Shown: positions 21,112-41,360, counted from the first letter of the stretch. The stretch is DNA of 64,000 bases from Annona cherimola (GCA_030490835.1 CM059977.1:23293335-23357334), one strand, 5' to 3'. Numbers and translations are program-made. The notes: generated from the letters alone by a model not told the origin.

Positions 21112-24100
21112 CTAATCATGCGTCGGGTAGAAACCATTCACGGTCATTCCCCCATCGACGGAGATAACCTGGCCGGTAATGTAGGATGCTGCGGGTAGGC
21201 ACAGGAATGCTACCAGAGACGACACCTCCTTTGGCTCTCCAATGCGTCGAATTGGAGTGCGGGAGATGATATCTTTTGTATATTCCTCATTTTCAAGCAA
21301 CTGCAGGACCAGAAAAACAAATAAAGACACCAAATACTGTCAAGTGAAAGACTTTTTATAATTATGACAATCATGACGGGGATTTCCAATGTGCTAGCCT
21401 CTTCAATGTCCGTCATCCAGGCAATTAACTACTCTCAGCAGAAGTGGCTGCTAAAGGATATTAGAAGATGCCCAATAAGGCCCATAAAATTGAAACCGTG
21501 GTCTTGTCAAAGCCCACCAAGCAGAGGGCGAAGGGACACAATTGGGGAGGAAATGACAATTTCTATTATCCCAAAAAAAAAAAAAAAAGAGCATCAGTTT
21601 CAGAATAGCAGAAGTATAGAGGACCAGGAAGCTGGAGAAGCAGCCAAAGTTCCAAGTGAAATTTGAAGCAGTTGCACACCTCAATTTCGGTATCACGTGG
21701 CTAAAGCTTGTGTTCCTTACAAGCAACTTTGATTTGATCTCTTATGAGAACTGCTTATTTCCTTTCTAGAGTCATGAGTGATGACCTTCGATCATCTGAT
21801 CCGGTAATGCAAGGTCAGATGGATAATTCGTTATTGGTATTTATGATTCTATTAGAATATGACCACCACACCTGAGACGGTTATTCCTGAGACTGACATG
21901 TGATGTTCACAAGAAGAAACAGATTTGGTACAATCATCTGTTTGTAGTGAAGGAAATCCAACCATGATTGCTGCCTGGCCTTATAGGTCCTATAGGAATT
22001 GCTCTCTAACAGAATAAGGAAAAATGAAGAAAATAATCTTCCTGGACAACATCTAATGGAAGAACTACTGAAATTCTCAGACATTCCTCTTAACTGCCTC
22101 TCAAATGACAACTCTCAATGACACTACAAGAAGCAGATTCTTAATTGTCAAGATCAATGCAGATAATAGTTTGCCATAAAGTGAATTGTAGTTTTCTTTT
22201 TTCTTTTCTTTTCCTTTTTTTTTTTTTTTTTCTGAGGGTACCAAATTGTGGGGTCGTTGATTCAACATAATTTCCATCAAACTTCTAGACCAGCATTTCA
22301 GAGGATAGAATTTCATTTTTATGCCAAGCTTCATATGCGATCAATTTACTTAGTCCAAAAGATTTAAGCATAACATTTACTTCTAACCCAAACTCCAACC
22401 TTTAACTGTGAGGCTGCTCCTTCATTAAGAGTGGCACCCGACATGTCACTCTTGCATCCGATTTGCCAGACCTTGAGAGCAACATATATGATGTTGGTCA
22501 TTTGAATTATGCTACTGTTCAATTTCAGAGCTGATTCAAATATGAATCATATCTGGAGTCTAATTGTGGCTGTTTCCGTTAGTGTTAGGTTGTCCAGACA
22601 GGCTGTCAAATGCAAAACATTTAGATGCAAGGTGTCATAAAAGGAAGGGATGGACCTTACCCTTTCAACTAGTGAGGTTTTAATATACCAAGGTGCCACA
22701 CAATTAGTTCTGATATTGTCTTTAGCCCATTCACATGCCAAATTTTTTGTCAGTTGATTTATTGCCCCTGAGAAAACAAGCAAACAAAAGAGAGCACACT
22801 TTGCCAGTGAATGAGAAATAAGAATATCATCTAAAAAGGGAAATACTTCTATCGCATTGATACCATAGAAAACATCAGTGTTGCTGCGCCAGTTTGACCC
22901 ATGATGACTAAATCAAAATCAAATCTGCCCATTGCATTTAGAATTATTTGTTTGATTAGGAAACCATGTCATCCAAATCAAATATATGTGTGGGCCTCAT
23001 TTGATAAAAGTAAAAAAGTGTAAATTAACGTAATAAAATGATTTCCTTTATACATCTATTTTAAAGCTAATGGTACCATGTCTACTCCATGTAAAACATT
23101 CTTCCCATATAGATAAAAGATCATGTAAATATGATAAACTTCTATTAAATTTGTGAATGGATGTCGTTCATGTAAATATGATAAACTTTTATTAAATTTG
23201 TGAATGGATGTCGTTCATGTAAATATGATAAACTTCTATTAAATTTGTGAATGGATGTCGGTTTTCATATTTTACATATGATCACAAATATCTTGACGAA
23301 GGTATGACCCCCCTGAAACTTTGATCTAAATGATTTTTGGTACTGTGACAAAATAAATTAGTTTAAACAAAATGAGTGGTTTAAATTTTACTTTCATTAT
23401 CAACATGGGACAAAATGGGGCAGCGATACTGAAGACTTTAGTTGTATCACTACCATAGAAGTACTTCCTATCCAAAAATTCCCAATAATACCCTCTAGAG
23501 GCCAACATTGAACAAGGTGCATGAACTCATCAGGCATTTGCAATTATAATCAATGTGTGGAAACTAGACCACTCGATCATTATCATTATTATTTTTGAAA
23601 TAGATCATTAGGTATTATGTGAACATATACATACAGAACAAGTGCGACTAGCCTATTCTTCTCTGAACAAAAGGCTTACCCTGCTGGAGATTTATGTCCT
23701 GTTTTAGGTGACAAAACAACCAACAGTCTACTTAAAAAGACATGTTTCTCGGTTGGTGATCAACTCGTAGATAACCTTGCTAATGAAAAAGCCAACAATT
23801 CACATCTGGTGGTGGGCAGCCATTGACTTAACAAATGGTTGACATCTCACAAACATGTACCATCCTGGTCTGAGATAAGGTTGAAATTTTTTCTCTTTAT
23901 TGACCTCCTTAGAAAGGTTGTTTAGGTTTCTTATCATTTGCTTCAAGATTGAAGATCAAGAGTAAAGCGCGGAAGTGCTATTACCTTTACTTGCAGCATA
24001 AATGGTCCCAGAACGTAAAGCTACCACACCACCTACAGAAGAGAGGAATACAATACTTCCCATTCCAGATGCTTTTAAAAGTGGATGTGTGAGTTGGCAC

Positions 24101-26084
24101 ATATGGTAAGCAGAATCAAAATTGGTTGACATGACAGCTGCAAAGTCCTCACAAGTGTAGTCCACAGTTGGCTTTCTTATATTTGTTCCAACATTGTTTA
24201 CCTGCAGCCAGAAAAACAAGTGAGAGGAATCACATTTTGCTAAACAGGATCCTTACAAATGTTAGTTTATCATTATATATTTATAGGGTTTTTTTGGAGC
24301 GTGGCTAGAACTAAGTTATGGCTAGCCACTGTACCCTTTTAATTATTTTCATTGTTCTTTCATAAAAAGCAGGCCCAGGTAATTGGTTCATATACCAACA
24401 TACATTTATACATTGTATAAAAAACATAAAAGACAAGGAAAAAAGGGAACTGCTCTCTAACGTTCCATTAAGAGTAGAACCACAAATGTAGCCTATCATT
24501 TTCCTACATTTTTAAGAATGCTGGCTCCAAATTCATGATCTGTATGGGATGTGTGCCTGCTGATACACAGATCACCTGAATACAGCTCCATTGGTGATTA
24601 TGAAAAGAGGAATAGAACCTTCAATTCCATACGGATCATGAATTTGGAGACATTCTTCAGGCCATTGTCACCACAATGTAGCAACAGCAAGTTATTGGTA
24701 ACTAAGAGGACTGATACAATGTCATGATCAAATACTTGTTTGTATGCTATGCTATGATTTAGACCTCCTCCTATATAGGAAGGAGTCTATGAAGCTCACA
24801 GCTGCCCTTTTCTATGCAAAAGGAATATATGAAGACAACGTGTTCCTGTAATATGACCATCACTTGATGATAGCTTACCCTGCTCTAAATGATACCTGCC
24901 AGATACATCAATGCAAGGAGGACTGTAAAACCATATCCACATTCAACCAATGTTTGTGGCTCCATCTGTGACTGACATCATCAGTCTGCAACATCTCATG
25001 TATATGCAATACCGACCATTACCATCTTATTTTGCAACAATTTTGACCCTTCCAGATCCCTAGCACCTCAAAAAAGGTGCCATTTTATTAATTATATTAT
25101 ATTACAGGACCTTTTTGTATCATACGCACGGTGGCTTGTTCTATGCAACATCATGTTCATATAACAGGCCCTAAAGAATGTGATAAAATGTTATGTATAA
25201 ATGGTGCATTTGTATGCAAGATGGCTTCATCAATGCAGGTAAAAGGAAGAGTAAAACCATACAGGTAGGACAAATTATTGAAATTCAGGACCTCTTGAGC
25301 CAAGAACAAGAGATTTGATTTTCAGTGATCTTTGACATGACTTCCTGGTTTCAAAGCGTTGAATACCTTTAGCGCATCAAGTTCATTTTGGTTCACAACA
25401 ACTGAATTGTTATTGGGATTTGGAACTCGACGAAGTCATATTTTCTCAGTAATTTCAAAGTTAGATTTCCTGAAAATGAAGCTAATATGGAAAACTGACG
25501 TGAATGGAAGCCTTGCAACCTAACTATATCACACGAAACGAATTCCACTGAGAAGCTAGTTCATAAGCTTCTGAGAAAAACCAATTCTTAAAAATCTATC
25601 AAAGAAAGCATTTGTGCAGTACGAAGATAGAGTACGTACAAGGATGTTGAGCTTGCAATGGAAGACAGAAGAAACCTTCTCCACAAGCCTCTCCCTCTCC
25701 GGCCGCGACGACAAATCGCAGACTGACCCAGTGACGTGGAAGCCCAAACGCTCCCATTCGCTGAGGCAACGATCAAGCTCCTCAGCGTTGCGGGAGCAGG
25801 TGTGGACGGACGCTCCGAATCCCGCAAGTTCTTCTACCACTGCGCGACTGAAGTTCCGAGCCAAAAGCAAAGCAACGAAAATGGATTGGGACTAACTTCA
25901 GGAAAGGAGGGGGAAAAAAAAAAAGCCCCAGCAGCAGCAGAAGAAGAAGAAAATAGAAGAAACAGAGAGACTTTCTAGTATCTATTTTCTACCCAATTCC
26001 ACGAGTTCCACCAGTGACTAGAGCAGTTTTTCCCAATAACGACCATCTGCCGCCGCCGCCGGTGGTTTCCGTCCATGAAGCCAT
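21112..26084 (-). CDS. Tropinone-reductase-like short-chain dehydrogenase/reductase, copy A
   Basis: Five exons on the minus strand: 26084-25993, 25847-25640, 24201-23985, 22767-22661 and 21300-21112. They join in frame to 270 aa, and every intron begins GT and ends AG. Classical SDR features are the cofactor motif TGGTRGIG (24-31), NNVG (102-105), Asn127, Ser155 in LSSVGG, and the catalytic pair Tyr168/Lys172 in YAASK. The C-terminal segment [11 protein letters not shown] is the usual family ending. The ATG of MASWTETT sits a normal distance before the Rossmann fold. Family knowledge: these plant enzymes are soluble, NADPH-preferring reductases related to tropinone reductases, but most members outside Solanaceae and Brassicaceae have other or unknown carbonyl substrates, so no substrate is assigned. 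Length is normal. A tandem paralogue lies upstream on the same strand. Confidence 0.94.
23122..23262. repeat. 47-bp minisatellite, three copies, in intron 3 of SDR copy A
   Basis: Three head-to-tail units at 23122-23168, 23169-23215 and 23216-23262 each start CATGTAAATATGATAAAC and are nearly identical. SDR copy B has only one diverged unit at the equivalent place (about 36888-36935), so the expansion came after the gene duplication. Confidence 0.85.
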
Positions 26085-27035
26085 TCGGATGGGATTTTGC
26101 TGTGGCTTTCCCCGACTCTCTGATATCATACAGATGAAACGAGACCAGTATTTCTAATAACATTTATTTTTTTTTTCATTTCCATTCCAATTTTTCATTT
26201 CTCCGTAACACAATAATCCACTCGTACATCTCGCACGTATCTCATTCCATCCTGCAAGGATAAAGAGAGAAGCTTTTCAAAGGAAATTTTTTATTTTTTA
26301 ATATCTAAACCGTTAGTTAGTTGAAATTTAATACTATAACTTAAAATTTTAATTATTTATGTGATTTTTAGAGAATTAAATTTATTAGAATATTTATTTT
26401 GAATTGATATTAATTTCATGAGTATTATAACATCCTAATTTTTTCTATAAGTATATTTTATAATTTTGAACATAATGTATGGATCTGATTTGAAAAATAA
26501 GTGAATTAATATTGTAAAAAGCAAAGCACGTGCATCGCATTTGAGGTTTAAACCGCATGTCTGTATGCTATTTATAGCAGATTATACACACATGCAATAT
26601 ATTTAATTTTCCATAGAATTACTGCAATACGAGAAACATAACCAATAAACCGTTCAGATATTTCATTAGACACCACAAAATGTAGGATTTAAAAGTGCTC
26701 TATCTTAATAAAAGAGCCTAGTGCTCTTCGAAAGCCCGAGTCCCTCCTCACCAGAGCTTCAGCAATAAGCAGGTAAACTTCTCCAATTTAAGCTAATAAA
26801 GAAAAACCAATTCCCAAAATTCACAATGCTATAGGTTGGTCGGAAAGCTCAGGCTATTTGGCAATTTAGCTATTAGCTATTCGGCTGTCATCAAAGCCAC
26901 TCGATCCAAGGTATTAAGGGCCCCAATAGGATCATCCAATTGGATGAAATAACATGAGATTTAGATGGAGAGAGATTGTTTTATATATGAAAATGGAAAA
27001 AGCGGTATTACAAATAGAAAAAGTAAAGTTATATA

Positions 27036-27511
27036 GGGAGTTTTGCAAATATGCTTATAAGGTTTGACTAATATTGCATTCGCGTCTGTAAGTTTGTTGA
27101 ATTTGCAAATATGCCTACAAATTTTGTATAAAATTGTAACTATGTCCCTTTCGTTATGATGTCATTAGATCTTTATGTAAAATTATGATAATACCCTTAA
27201 GCTAAATTATACACTTTCAAATTTTGAAAATAGTATAAGCATTTTTGCTAAAAATCTAAAATAATAATACACCCAAAAATATATAAAATAACGAAATAAC
27301 AAATATATCTATAATGTTTGAAAAAATTACAATTTTATCACTTGAGCTAAAGAGCATTATCATCATTTTACATAAAATCTAATGGTTGTCTAACGGAAAG
27401 AACACGGTTACAATTTTATGCAAATTTTATGAGCATATTTGCAATTTTGGCACACTTAGGGACACAGATGCAATATTGGTCAAACCTTTTAGGTATATTT
27501 GCAAAAAATCT
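27036..27511. mobile_element. Multi-TIR Mutator-like element
   Basis: Arms consist of inverted, internally repeated units such as TTTGCAAATATGCCTA and AGGTTTGACTAATATTGCAT. The left start GGGAGTTTTGCAAATATG faces AGATTTTTTGCAAATATACC from the right. Flanks AGTTATATA (27027-27035) and TTTTATATA (27512-27520) are a probable 9-bp TSD with two mismatches. Unit 1 lacks it at about 20455, giving an empty site. Confidence 0.68.
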
Positions 27512-27839
27512 TTTTATATATTAAGAAATAAAAAATTAATAATATGAATTTATTTTTTTTTGAAAATAGAAAATTACATCTCAATTCCATCCCATTACAT
27601 CCAATGGGAATAAAATCACAGACTGCATACTTCCGAATGATGACTCTGGATAATGTCAGCTTTTAATCGGAAAAAGAAAACAAGTTGAAGTTAATAGCGA
27701 TGGGAAAAAAATATTGTTAAAACAGCTAGGGAAATATCTATGCGTTACTTCCATCAGCAATGTTCCAATCGTCATTTGGTTAAAGGGTTTGTAGGTACCC
27801 TTTTCCAAAAGCCTCTCGATCCTTTAATATGATATCTAC

Positions 27840-28650
27840 TTAATTTAACAACTCGCATATATTATTATTACTTACATTTTGCGCCATCCATTATATCTTT
27901 TCTAAAAGAAGGATACTATTGTATACTCTTTATTATCTACCAAGGCATGCATATCGTGTCGTATGCAAGGCCATGTAACGTCTGAGCGAACACTAGGGTC
28001 CATTCGGATTGAGTGCAATAGAAGAAAGGAAGTGCAAAGTTCGAACCGATACATAATCGCTCAAGCCTAGGTTCAAGAAGCGCATCCATGTGAGAGGGGT
28101 GACCCGGCCGCATGGGAACCTTGCGTCCGGTCGTGGGATTCCTCTGCTAATATTTTTTAAAAAAATTTTCATAAATATGTAGAGCTTGGTGTATTTTATC
28201 TATAAATCAAGTTTTATTATTTTTAGATTTTTTAAATATTTTTATTTTTAAACACAGTAACATTTCATAATTTTTAATTTTCTGAGTCAAAATTATGAAA
28301 AAAGGTACCACAGCAGTACGCATAGGGGTCACATACGGCCATGTGATTGGCACAAAAACTATTTTCTTACACTTTTAAGGCAAACATGACACTTTTACCA
28401 TTCCTAAAAATCCCATAAATTTTCATCTTTACCTGAATTTTTAATTATTTCTCCTTATTAACATTCAAAAGGCCTGTTTTAACGACAACTCTATCGAACT
28501 TCTTCTATTACTCTTTAAACTTGAAAACAGACTGTAAACCTTCGGTCATGGGCCTCTTCAGAAGGATACGATTCGATGGAATGGGATGAGGATAGACTTT
28601 TAAAAAATGGTTGTTATATATATAAGAAAATGACAAATTATATTGAAAAT
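27840..28650. other. Intergenic DNA in duplication unit 2, no gene seen
   Basis: 27990-28140 is a GC-richer patch with AGTTCGAACC and GGTTCAAG words. It may be another short retroelement, but I found neither box spacing nor TSD to prove it. 28142-28290 resembles half a foldback MITE. Confidence 0.35.
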
Positions 28651-28962
28651 GGGAAGTGATTCAATGCACCGGGTGCAAAATCCATTTAAATTTTTTTAAA
28701 ATGTTTTATAAAAGTGTTAATCTAGTTATATTTAACTTTTTTTTTATGACAAAATATGTTTTAAGCTTTACGATTTTTTAAAATGTGTATATACATATCA
28801 TTTTTAAAAAATGACTAAAATACCCTTTTTTAAAAATAAAATATATATACGCCTCTTTGAAAATAGTAAATCTTAATTTAAAAATTAAATACACTGAAAT
28901 TAATAGTTTTATAAAAATTTTAAAAAATGAGTTTTGCACCCATGTGCGTTGAATCATTTTCC
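28651..28962. mobile_element. Foldback Mutator-type MITE, GATTCAATGCACC ends
   Basis: 312 bp. The left end GGGAAGTGATTCAATGCACC and the right end, reverse complemented, GGAAAATGATTCAACGCACA pair, and the inner arms carry the AATTGTTAATNTAAGTGTATT-type core. Flanks ATTGAAAAT (28642-28650) and ATTGTGAAT (28963-28971) are a probable 9-bp TSD with two mismatches. Unit 1 reads straight through at about 20745. Confidence 0.7.
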
Positions 28963-29044
28963 ATTGTGAATAAGAAAAGTAACATTGGAAATGAGAAAGA
29001 AAAAAGTAAAATTGTTATGGACTGCAAATGAGAAAAGTTTTTTT

Positions 29045-29375
29045 TAAAAAAATAAAAAATTTAAATTTTTTGTTTTTTATAAAATTGTTAATTTAAGTGT
29101 ATTTATTAACCAAGTTTAACTAATTTGGAAAATGTATATATTTTTATTTTGAAAAAAGGGTATTTTAATCATTTAAAAATGACTAAAACCTCTTTCTTTA
29201 TGAATAATATATATACATACACATCTCTAAAAATGATAAAATTTAATACATAAGTGAAATACACCCAAATTAAAAATTTCATACAAAAACAGAAAAATAA
29301 TAATAATAATAATAAATGGGTTTTACAACTGGGTGTTCTACAGTTTTAATATACTTGGGTGCACTGAATCAGTTA
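29045..29375. mobile_element. Foldback MITE, GTGTATTTAA family
   Basis: The left arm TATAAAATTGTTAATTTAAG mirrors AATTAAAAATTTCATAC on the right, and the right end is CTTGGGTGCACTGAATCA. It contains an (AAT)n run near 29297-29315. Left border approximate. Confidence 0.55.
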
Positions 29376-29403
29376 CCATCGCTATCTCTGAATCCTGATA
29401 TAG

Positions 29404-30193
29404 TTGCTGCAGCAGGAAAGCTCTGAAGATATGCAACGAGCTCTGGTTATTCTCTCACAACGTCAGGGAGGGAATCTGCCAAAGCCCTTTATTACTTGCT
29501 GGTGGGTTTGGAAATACAGGAATCACTACCGTGAGATCTTATACACATGTATGAAACCGCCAACAAGGTGTTTGAGTGATCATGCACCTTCGCAGGATTT
29601 CTATTTGAGGTGGAATCCGCCACCGAATGATTATGTAAAGATCAATGTCGATGCAGGTTGTCAGCCTGAGATGGGGAGAATTGGCACAGGGGCTGTTGTT
29701 CGTGACCATCGTGGTTTTTTACTGGCATCAAAGTGTTGGGCATGGTATGGATGCGCTGAACCCTCTACGGATGGAGGCTAAAGGGCTTCTGCTGGCTATT
29801 AAATGGATGCACCAACTTCCTTATCAAAATGTGATATTCGAGACTATCTCCTACTTCAAAAGCTTATTTCTAAGGCCGGATGCATTCGAGCTGCTATTGA
29901 TATTCTGATTGATGAGATAAAAAATTATAGCACACAATTCATAAACTGTAATTTTACGCATGCACTTGCAACAGGAAATTTTGTTGCACATTCATTGGCA
30001 GATTATGCTCTGAAGCAGGACTCATCCATATGTACTTGATATGTCCCTTGGTATATCCTCTCCAATGTACAATAATTTTTTGATCCTTAATAGTAGGGCT
30101 GAGCTTCTCCCTCGCCCTCCATAGCCATGTGCTGTGGAGGCAGGGGTAAGAAGCTACTGCCATTTTGTTTTCTTATAAAAAAAAAAAAAAAGA
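29404..30193 (+). pseudogene. 5'-truncated LINE 3' end with broken RNase H-like domain and poly(A) tail
   Basis: The first frame (29404-29781) encodes a segment with WNPPPNDYVKINVDAG and GTGAVVRDHRGFLLASK, typical of the RNase H-like (RVT_3) C-terminus of plant L1-type LINEs. The reading continues in a second frame (MEAKGLLLAIKWMHQL, from about 29765) and then a third (LLLQKLISKAG to a stop near 30039). There are therefore at least two frameshifts and the protein is dead. A terminal A run at 30179-30191 looks like a retrotransposon tail. In duplication unit 1 the flanking sequence (CTGTTTCTGAATCTAAC, about 20842-20860) is uninterrupted, so the LINE inserted after the duplication. Confidence 0.75.
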
Positions 30194-31660
30194 GGGCAAA
30201 TTTCTCTAATACTCACAACATTTGTCTCTTATTCCTTTTGTACCCACAACATTTCAGAAATTCCCCAAATACTCACGACATTTGATACCTAATTCATTGT
30301 CACGAACAGCTTAAACGCCTGTTATGGGCATGTAAAAATGAAATATTTGCCCCTTCCTGCAATCTACGTTCAATGGCGGACGAACAGAAGCAACAGTGTT
30401 CAGCCCCGTTTTAGCATCATTAAAATCAGCCGCACCGCATTATCTATCACCATTAATTTACCAATTTCATAGCCACCATTCAAAATTCAGTAATCTGCCC
30501 CAAAAACGCGTTTTAGATTTGCCGGCCATACGCCATTACAATCGGAAGCTCAGCTCCACTGCTCCACATGGTTTGGCAGCACCTCACAGGCAGCAACACA
30601 AATCACAATCGCATGTAGTATTTTTTCGTCTGGCTACTGTTGGGTGAAACGAGATGGCAATGACGACCAAATTGATTTGGGGAAGAAAATGGCGCTTTCC
30701 GTATGGCTTCTGTCGAGTGAACCACTAGAATGACGTTTTTCCTTTCTCTCTTAATTCCTCTTGCAATCCCTAGTTCTGGAGGAGCAGCACCATCCAATCC
30801 CGTCTTCAATCAACAACAGCAGCTTCGGTAGCTGCTCGTCTTCTATCCTAATTTCCAGTGCTCCATCTCCTTTCCTGGCCGACAAGCTTTCCTCGTATTA
30901 ACGACTGCCATCCTAGACTCGACGCCCGCAGCCCTCCATTCGTCAATCGGAACCAACAAATCGGAAGGTCGAGCAAAAATTACACCTCCCATCATCTTCA
31001 TCTCCTCTGGCAATGGCAAAATATTGCATCCATTGAATCCGATCACCGCTACCTTGCCCTGGTTTGTTGCCTCAAACCCGTCTTCTCGGGTAGTAGCAAT
31101 CACTTCTATCCGCTGCAATCAAAATCCACCGAGCAGCAAGAAAAAACCCATTTATCTTCTCCGAAGCCATTTTTTTAGCCACTACAACATGGATAATGCG
31201 AGTAGGGCCTGCAGATGACACTGCGGCAGTCATCTCTACGTTGCCCTTGGCTAAAGTGTCGGCAACGCTACCTCCAGCAAGGCTGCCACCCACGACGGCA
31301 ATGCAAAGGTTGCACGCAAAGAACTTGGGCTATTCTCGGCGTTAGATATGCAGAGACATCAAGCGGCGCAAACATAGGGAGTAAGGAGAGAAATGAAGAA
31401 TGGAGGAGTCGAGTTGTCGAAGGAAGAGAAGGAAGAAGAGAACCAAAGAAGGTGACAGCTGGGCAATTTTGTCATTTTAAAAAAGTAACGATGAGCATTT
31501 TTCATTCCGTAAAACATAACTAATGGAAGGTGACGGTGTAAGTATCAGAGGAATTAGTTATCAGTTATCAAATGTCGTGGGTATTCGGGGAATTATTGAA
31601 ATGTTGTGGGTATGAAGGAATAATAGGCAAATGTTGTGGTTATTAGAGGAATTTACTCAA
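30194..31660. mobile_element. 1.5-kb element with long terminal inverted repeats, inserted at the LINE poly(A)
   Basis: The left arm (GCAAATTTCTCTAATACTCA, then two more ACAACATTT units to about 30290) is inverted at the right end (about 31545-31660), giving roughly 110 bp of TIR with three internal repeats. Both flanks are A-rich, consistent with insertion into the LINE tail. The interior (30300-31540) is GC-richer than the surroundings and may be captured host sequence. Its frames (for example minus-strand 30843-31118, 91 codons) carry no domain I recognise. Most likely Mutator-like, but the 9-bp TSD cannot be read inside an A run. Confidence 0.65.
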
Positions 31661-31973
31661 AAAAACAAAACAAACAAACAAACAAACAAAAATCCAGTGC
31701 CAATTCCATTACCAACAGCTGGATAAGCATCGGCTGTGAGCTGGGCCGATCTCATGGAGGAATTGACAGAAAAGATGCAGGAATAGTATCAGGAGCAAAG
31801 AGGCAACTGAGTTATTGTAACCATCTGTAAGACTATAACTGTCTTGCACAAGATTAGTAATCAGTAACTTTGTGCCAGAATAATCAGAGGCTGTATTAGG
31901 CACAAAGTATCCCACCTGATTAGCAGTGTACCAGACACCCGCATATCTGAGGCAGCATCCTAGCATAATTCTT

Positions 31974-39513
<7,540 letters not shown>

Positions 39514-39589
39514 TGGGATGGGATTTTGCTGTAGCTTTCCCCTCTTTCTCTAAGATCATACAGATGGAACAAGATGAGATTTCTCGTTT

Positions 39590-39835
39590 CACATGAAAAT
39601 TGTAAATGGAAAAAAAGGAAAAAAATTTAGAGAAGAATATAAAAAAAGGTGAGAGAGTGAATATGATATGAATAATAGATATGGAGAAGGTAAAGAGAAT
39701 AAAATTAAAATAAAATAGGGCAACCGTATATAAAGATATGGAGAAATGATTGACAAGTAAGAAAGTTTAGTCATAGACAAAAATATGTGGAAAAGTTGGA
39801 GAGAACTTTTTTTCCATTAGCAAACCAACTTCATT
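39590..39835. mobile_element. Probable MITE upstream of SDR copy B
   Basis: A purine-rich stretch of about 240 bp, resembling a drifted Harbinger-family interior (AATGATTGACAAGTAAG), lies 5' of exon 1. It interrupts homology between the two duplication units, which resumes at about 39836. Borders are diffuse. Confidence 0.5.
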
Positions 39836-40229
39836 TTTTGATACATAATAATCTTATTTCATATTTTTACATTATTTTTCATTTGCATTTCAATTTTTCA
39901 TGTCTCCATACACAACAATCCACTCGTATATATCTCATCTCATTCATTATAAAAGTTAAAACACTATTACATATAATCTTAATATAACTACGTGGGGTAC
40001 AAAATTTAACTAAAAACTAATCAAAAAGGCATTTTTTCAAGGGAAGTGAAAAAAATTACAGCCCTATTTGCAAAATCAAAATTTACATGTGAAAAAAAAA
40101 TGAGAAGGCAAATAGATTTTTGGTCGAGTTTGTTTGGTTTGTGATTTTTCAATGTCCACCTGCTACGTCCCAGCTAACAGAATAGCTTGAGACTCAAGCA
40201 AACCACATAGTTGCATCACATGTCATTTA

Positions 40230-40520
40230 GGGTGTGTTTGGTTAGGGGTAAAACTTTTGATGAAAAGTTTTTGAAGTAGAAGTTGTCAAATTGATAGAAA
40301 ATAATGTGATATAATAGGAGTAATGATGAGGAGTAAAGAGAATAAAATTAAAATAGATAGGTTAGTTGTATGGGTAGTTGTGTAAAAATGATTAAAAAGT
40401 AGGTTAGTTTGTATAAGAAAATGTGAAAAAATAATTAAAAAATAGAGTAATTATGGAGAGTGAAAAGTTTTGGATTAAAAAGTTTTGGTTGACATTTTTT
40501 GCCCCCAAACAAACGCACTC
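40230..40520. mobile_element. Harbinger/Tourist-like MITE, well-preserved copy
   Basis: 291 bp, starting GGGTGTGTTTGGTTAGGG and ending AAACAAACGCACTC, flanked by TTA at 40227-40229 and 40521-40523. It is co-linear with the 9285 copy throughout, implying relatively recent spread. Confidence 0.88.
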
Positions 40521-41252
40521 TTAAAAAAAGAAAAACCTTCAAATCGAATTACAGAAGCCGATTATTGTTATTAGATGATCAATTAAGTATGTTATTGCCC
40601 CGGTATTTGCCCACTAGGGCTGTAGATCAGGTTAGGTTGACTTAAGTTCGGGTTTTTTTCATCCTAACCTTATTTATAAAACTTCGACCCAACTCTAACT
40701 TTAACTCTTCTCTAACCTCAACTCAATCTTAAAGTAATCCTACAAAGATCAGTTCAAGTTGAACATCAGGTTAATAAATTAAGCAAATTACTGAAACATA
40801 CCATATTAAGTGAGAAAAGTTAAAGCTAGATTAGGAAAAGAATTTTCTATTAAAAAAGAAATTAACCTTTTTAAAAAATCCAAACAGAAATTAATATGCA
40901 AACAATCTATTTAAAATACTGCAAGCAAGCTCAAGCAAACAGATTAATATCCAAACAGCTTGTTTAAGTAGTAGATATTTCATACTCAAATATGACCAAA
41001 TAAACCCATATCCACTTGCATGTTTCATCGATTTTATCTAAGTTTAACTCACTCGTATCAGAAGGTCATACTTGAATGAAATAGAACAAATGATACCATG
41101 TAATGTAGGTAGAAAATCTGATTAATTTACAACAATGCAATGTTGCCACCAAACCAGAAGAGTTCCAAACACGAGGAAAAGGCAGATAAATAAAAATAGC
41201 AAATCCACAACAGCAGCCGAATAACAGAAAGGTTATAGGGGTTTCCTCTTAC
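40521..41252. other. AT-rich DNA downstream of the orphan exon
   Basis: If the exon at 41253-41360 belongs to a working gene, its first intron starts here (GTAAGAGG on the minus strand at 41252). I find no second exon before the SDR unit. 40610-40990 holds diverged AACCTGA/TCAGGTT-type words in both orientations. Confidence 0.4.
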
Positions 41253-41360
41253 GTGAAGGCGGATAGTTCCCAACGGTCTCAAACCAGAGCTCGGCTTCTT
41301 AGGCTTCCAAAAAGGATTGTTCGAGACAGAAATCGAAGTAACAGGAAGCATCAAACTCAT
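41253..41360 (-). CDS. Orphan first exon resembling a chloroplast transit peptide
   Basis: ATG at 41360 opens 36 codons (MSLMLPVTSISVSNNPFW...) ending CAC just before GTAAGAGG, a good splice donor. The peptide is rich in Ser, Pro, Lys and hydrophobic residues and has no Asp or Glu, as in plastid transit peptides. Upstream on the minus strand is a CT-rich leader (41380-41618) typical of plant 5' UTRs, then a MITE, then more GC-rich DNA to about 42080. No continuation exons are recognisable between here and 39.9 kb, so the gene may be truncated, perhaps at the end of the SDR duplication. The product is unidentified. Confidence 0.45.

Larger units (their letters stand above)
20326..26249. repeat. 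Tandem duplication unit 1 (contains SDR copy A)
   Basis: This block matches 26896-39945 in the same order and orientation. The left end begins CCACTCAACCAAGGATATTA (20326), matching CCACTCGATCCAAGGTATTA at 26896. The right end near 26200-26249 (ACAATAATCCACTCGTA) matches 39910-39945. All five exons and large parts of the introns are conserved. Unit 1 is the compact version. Confidence 0.85.
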
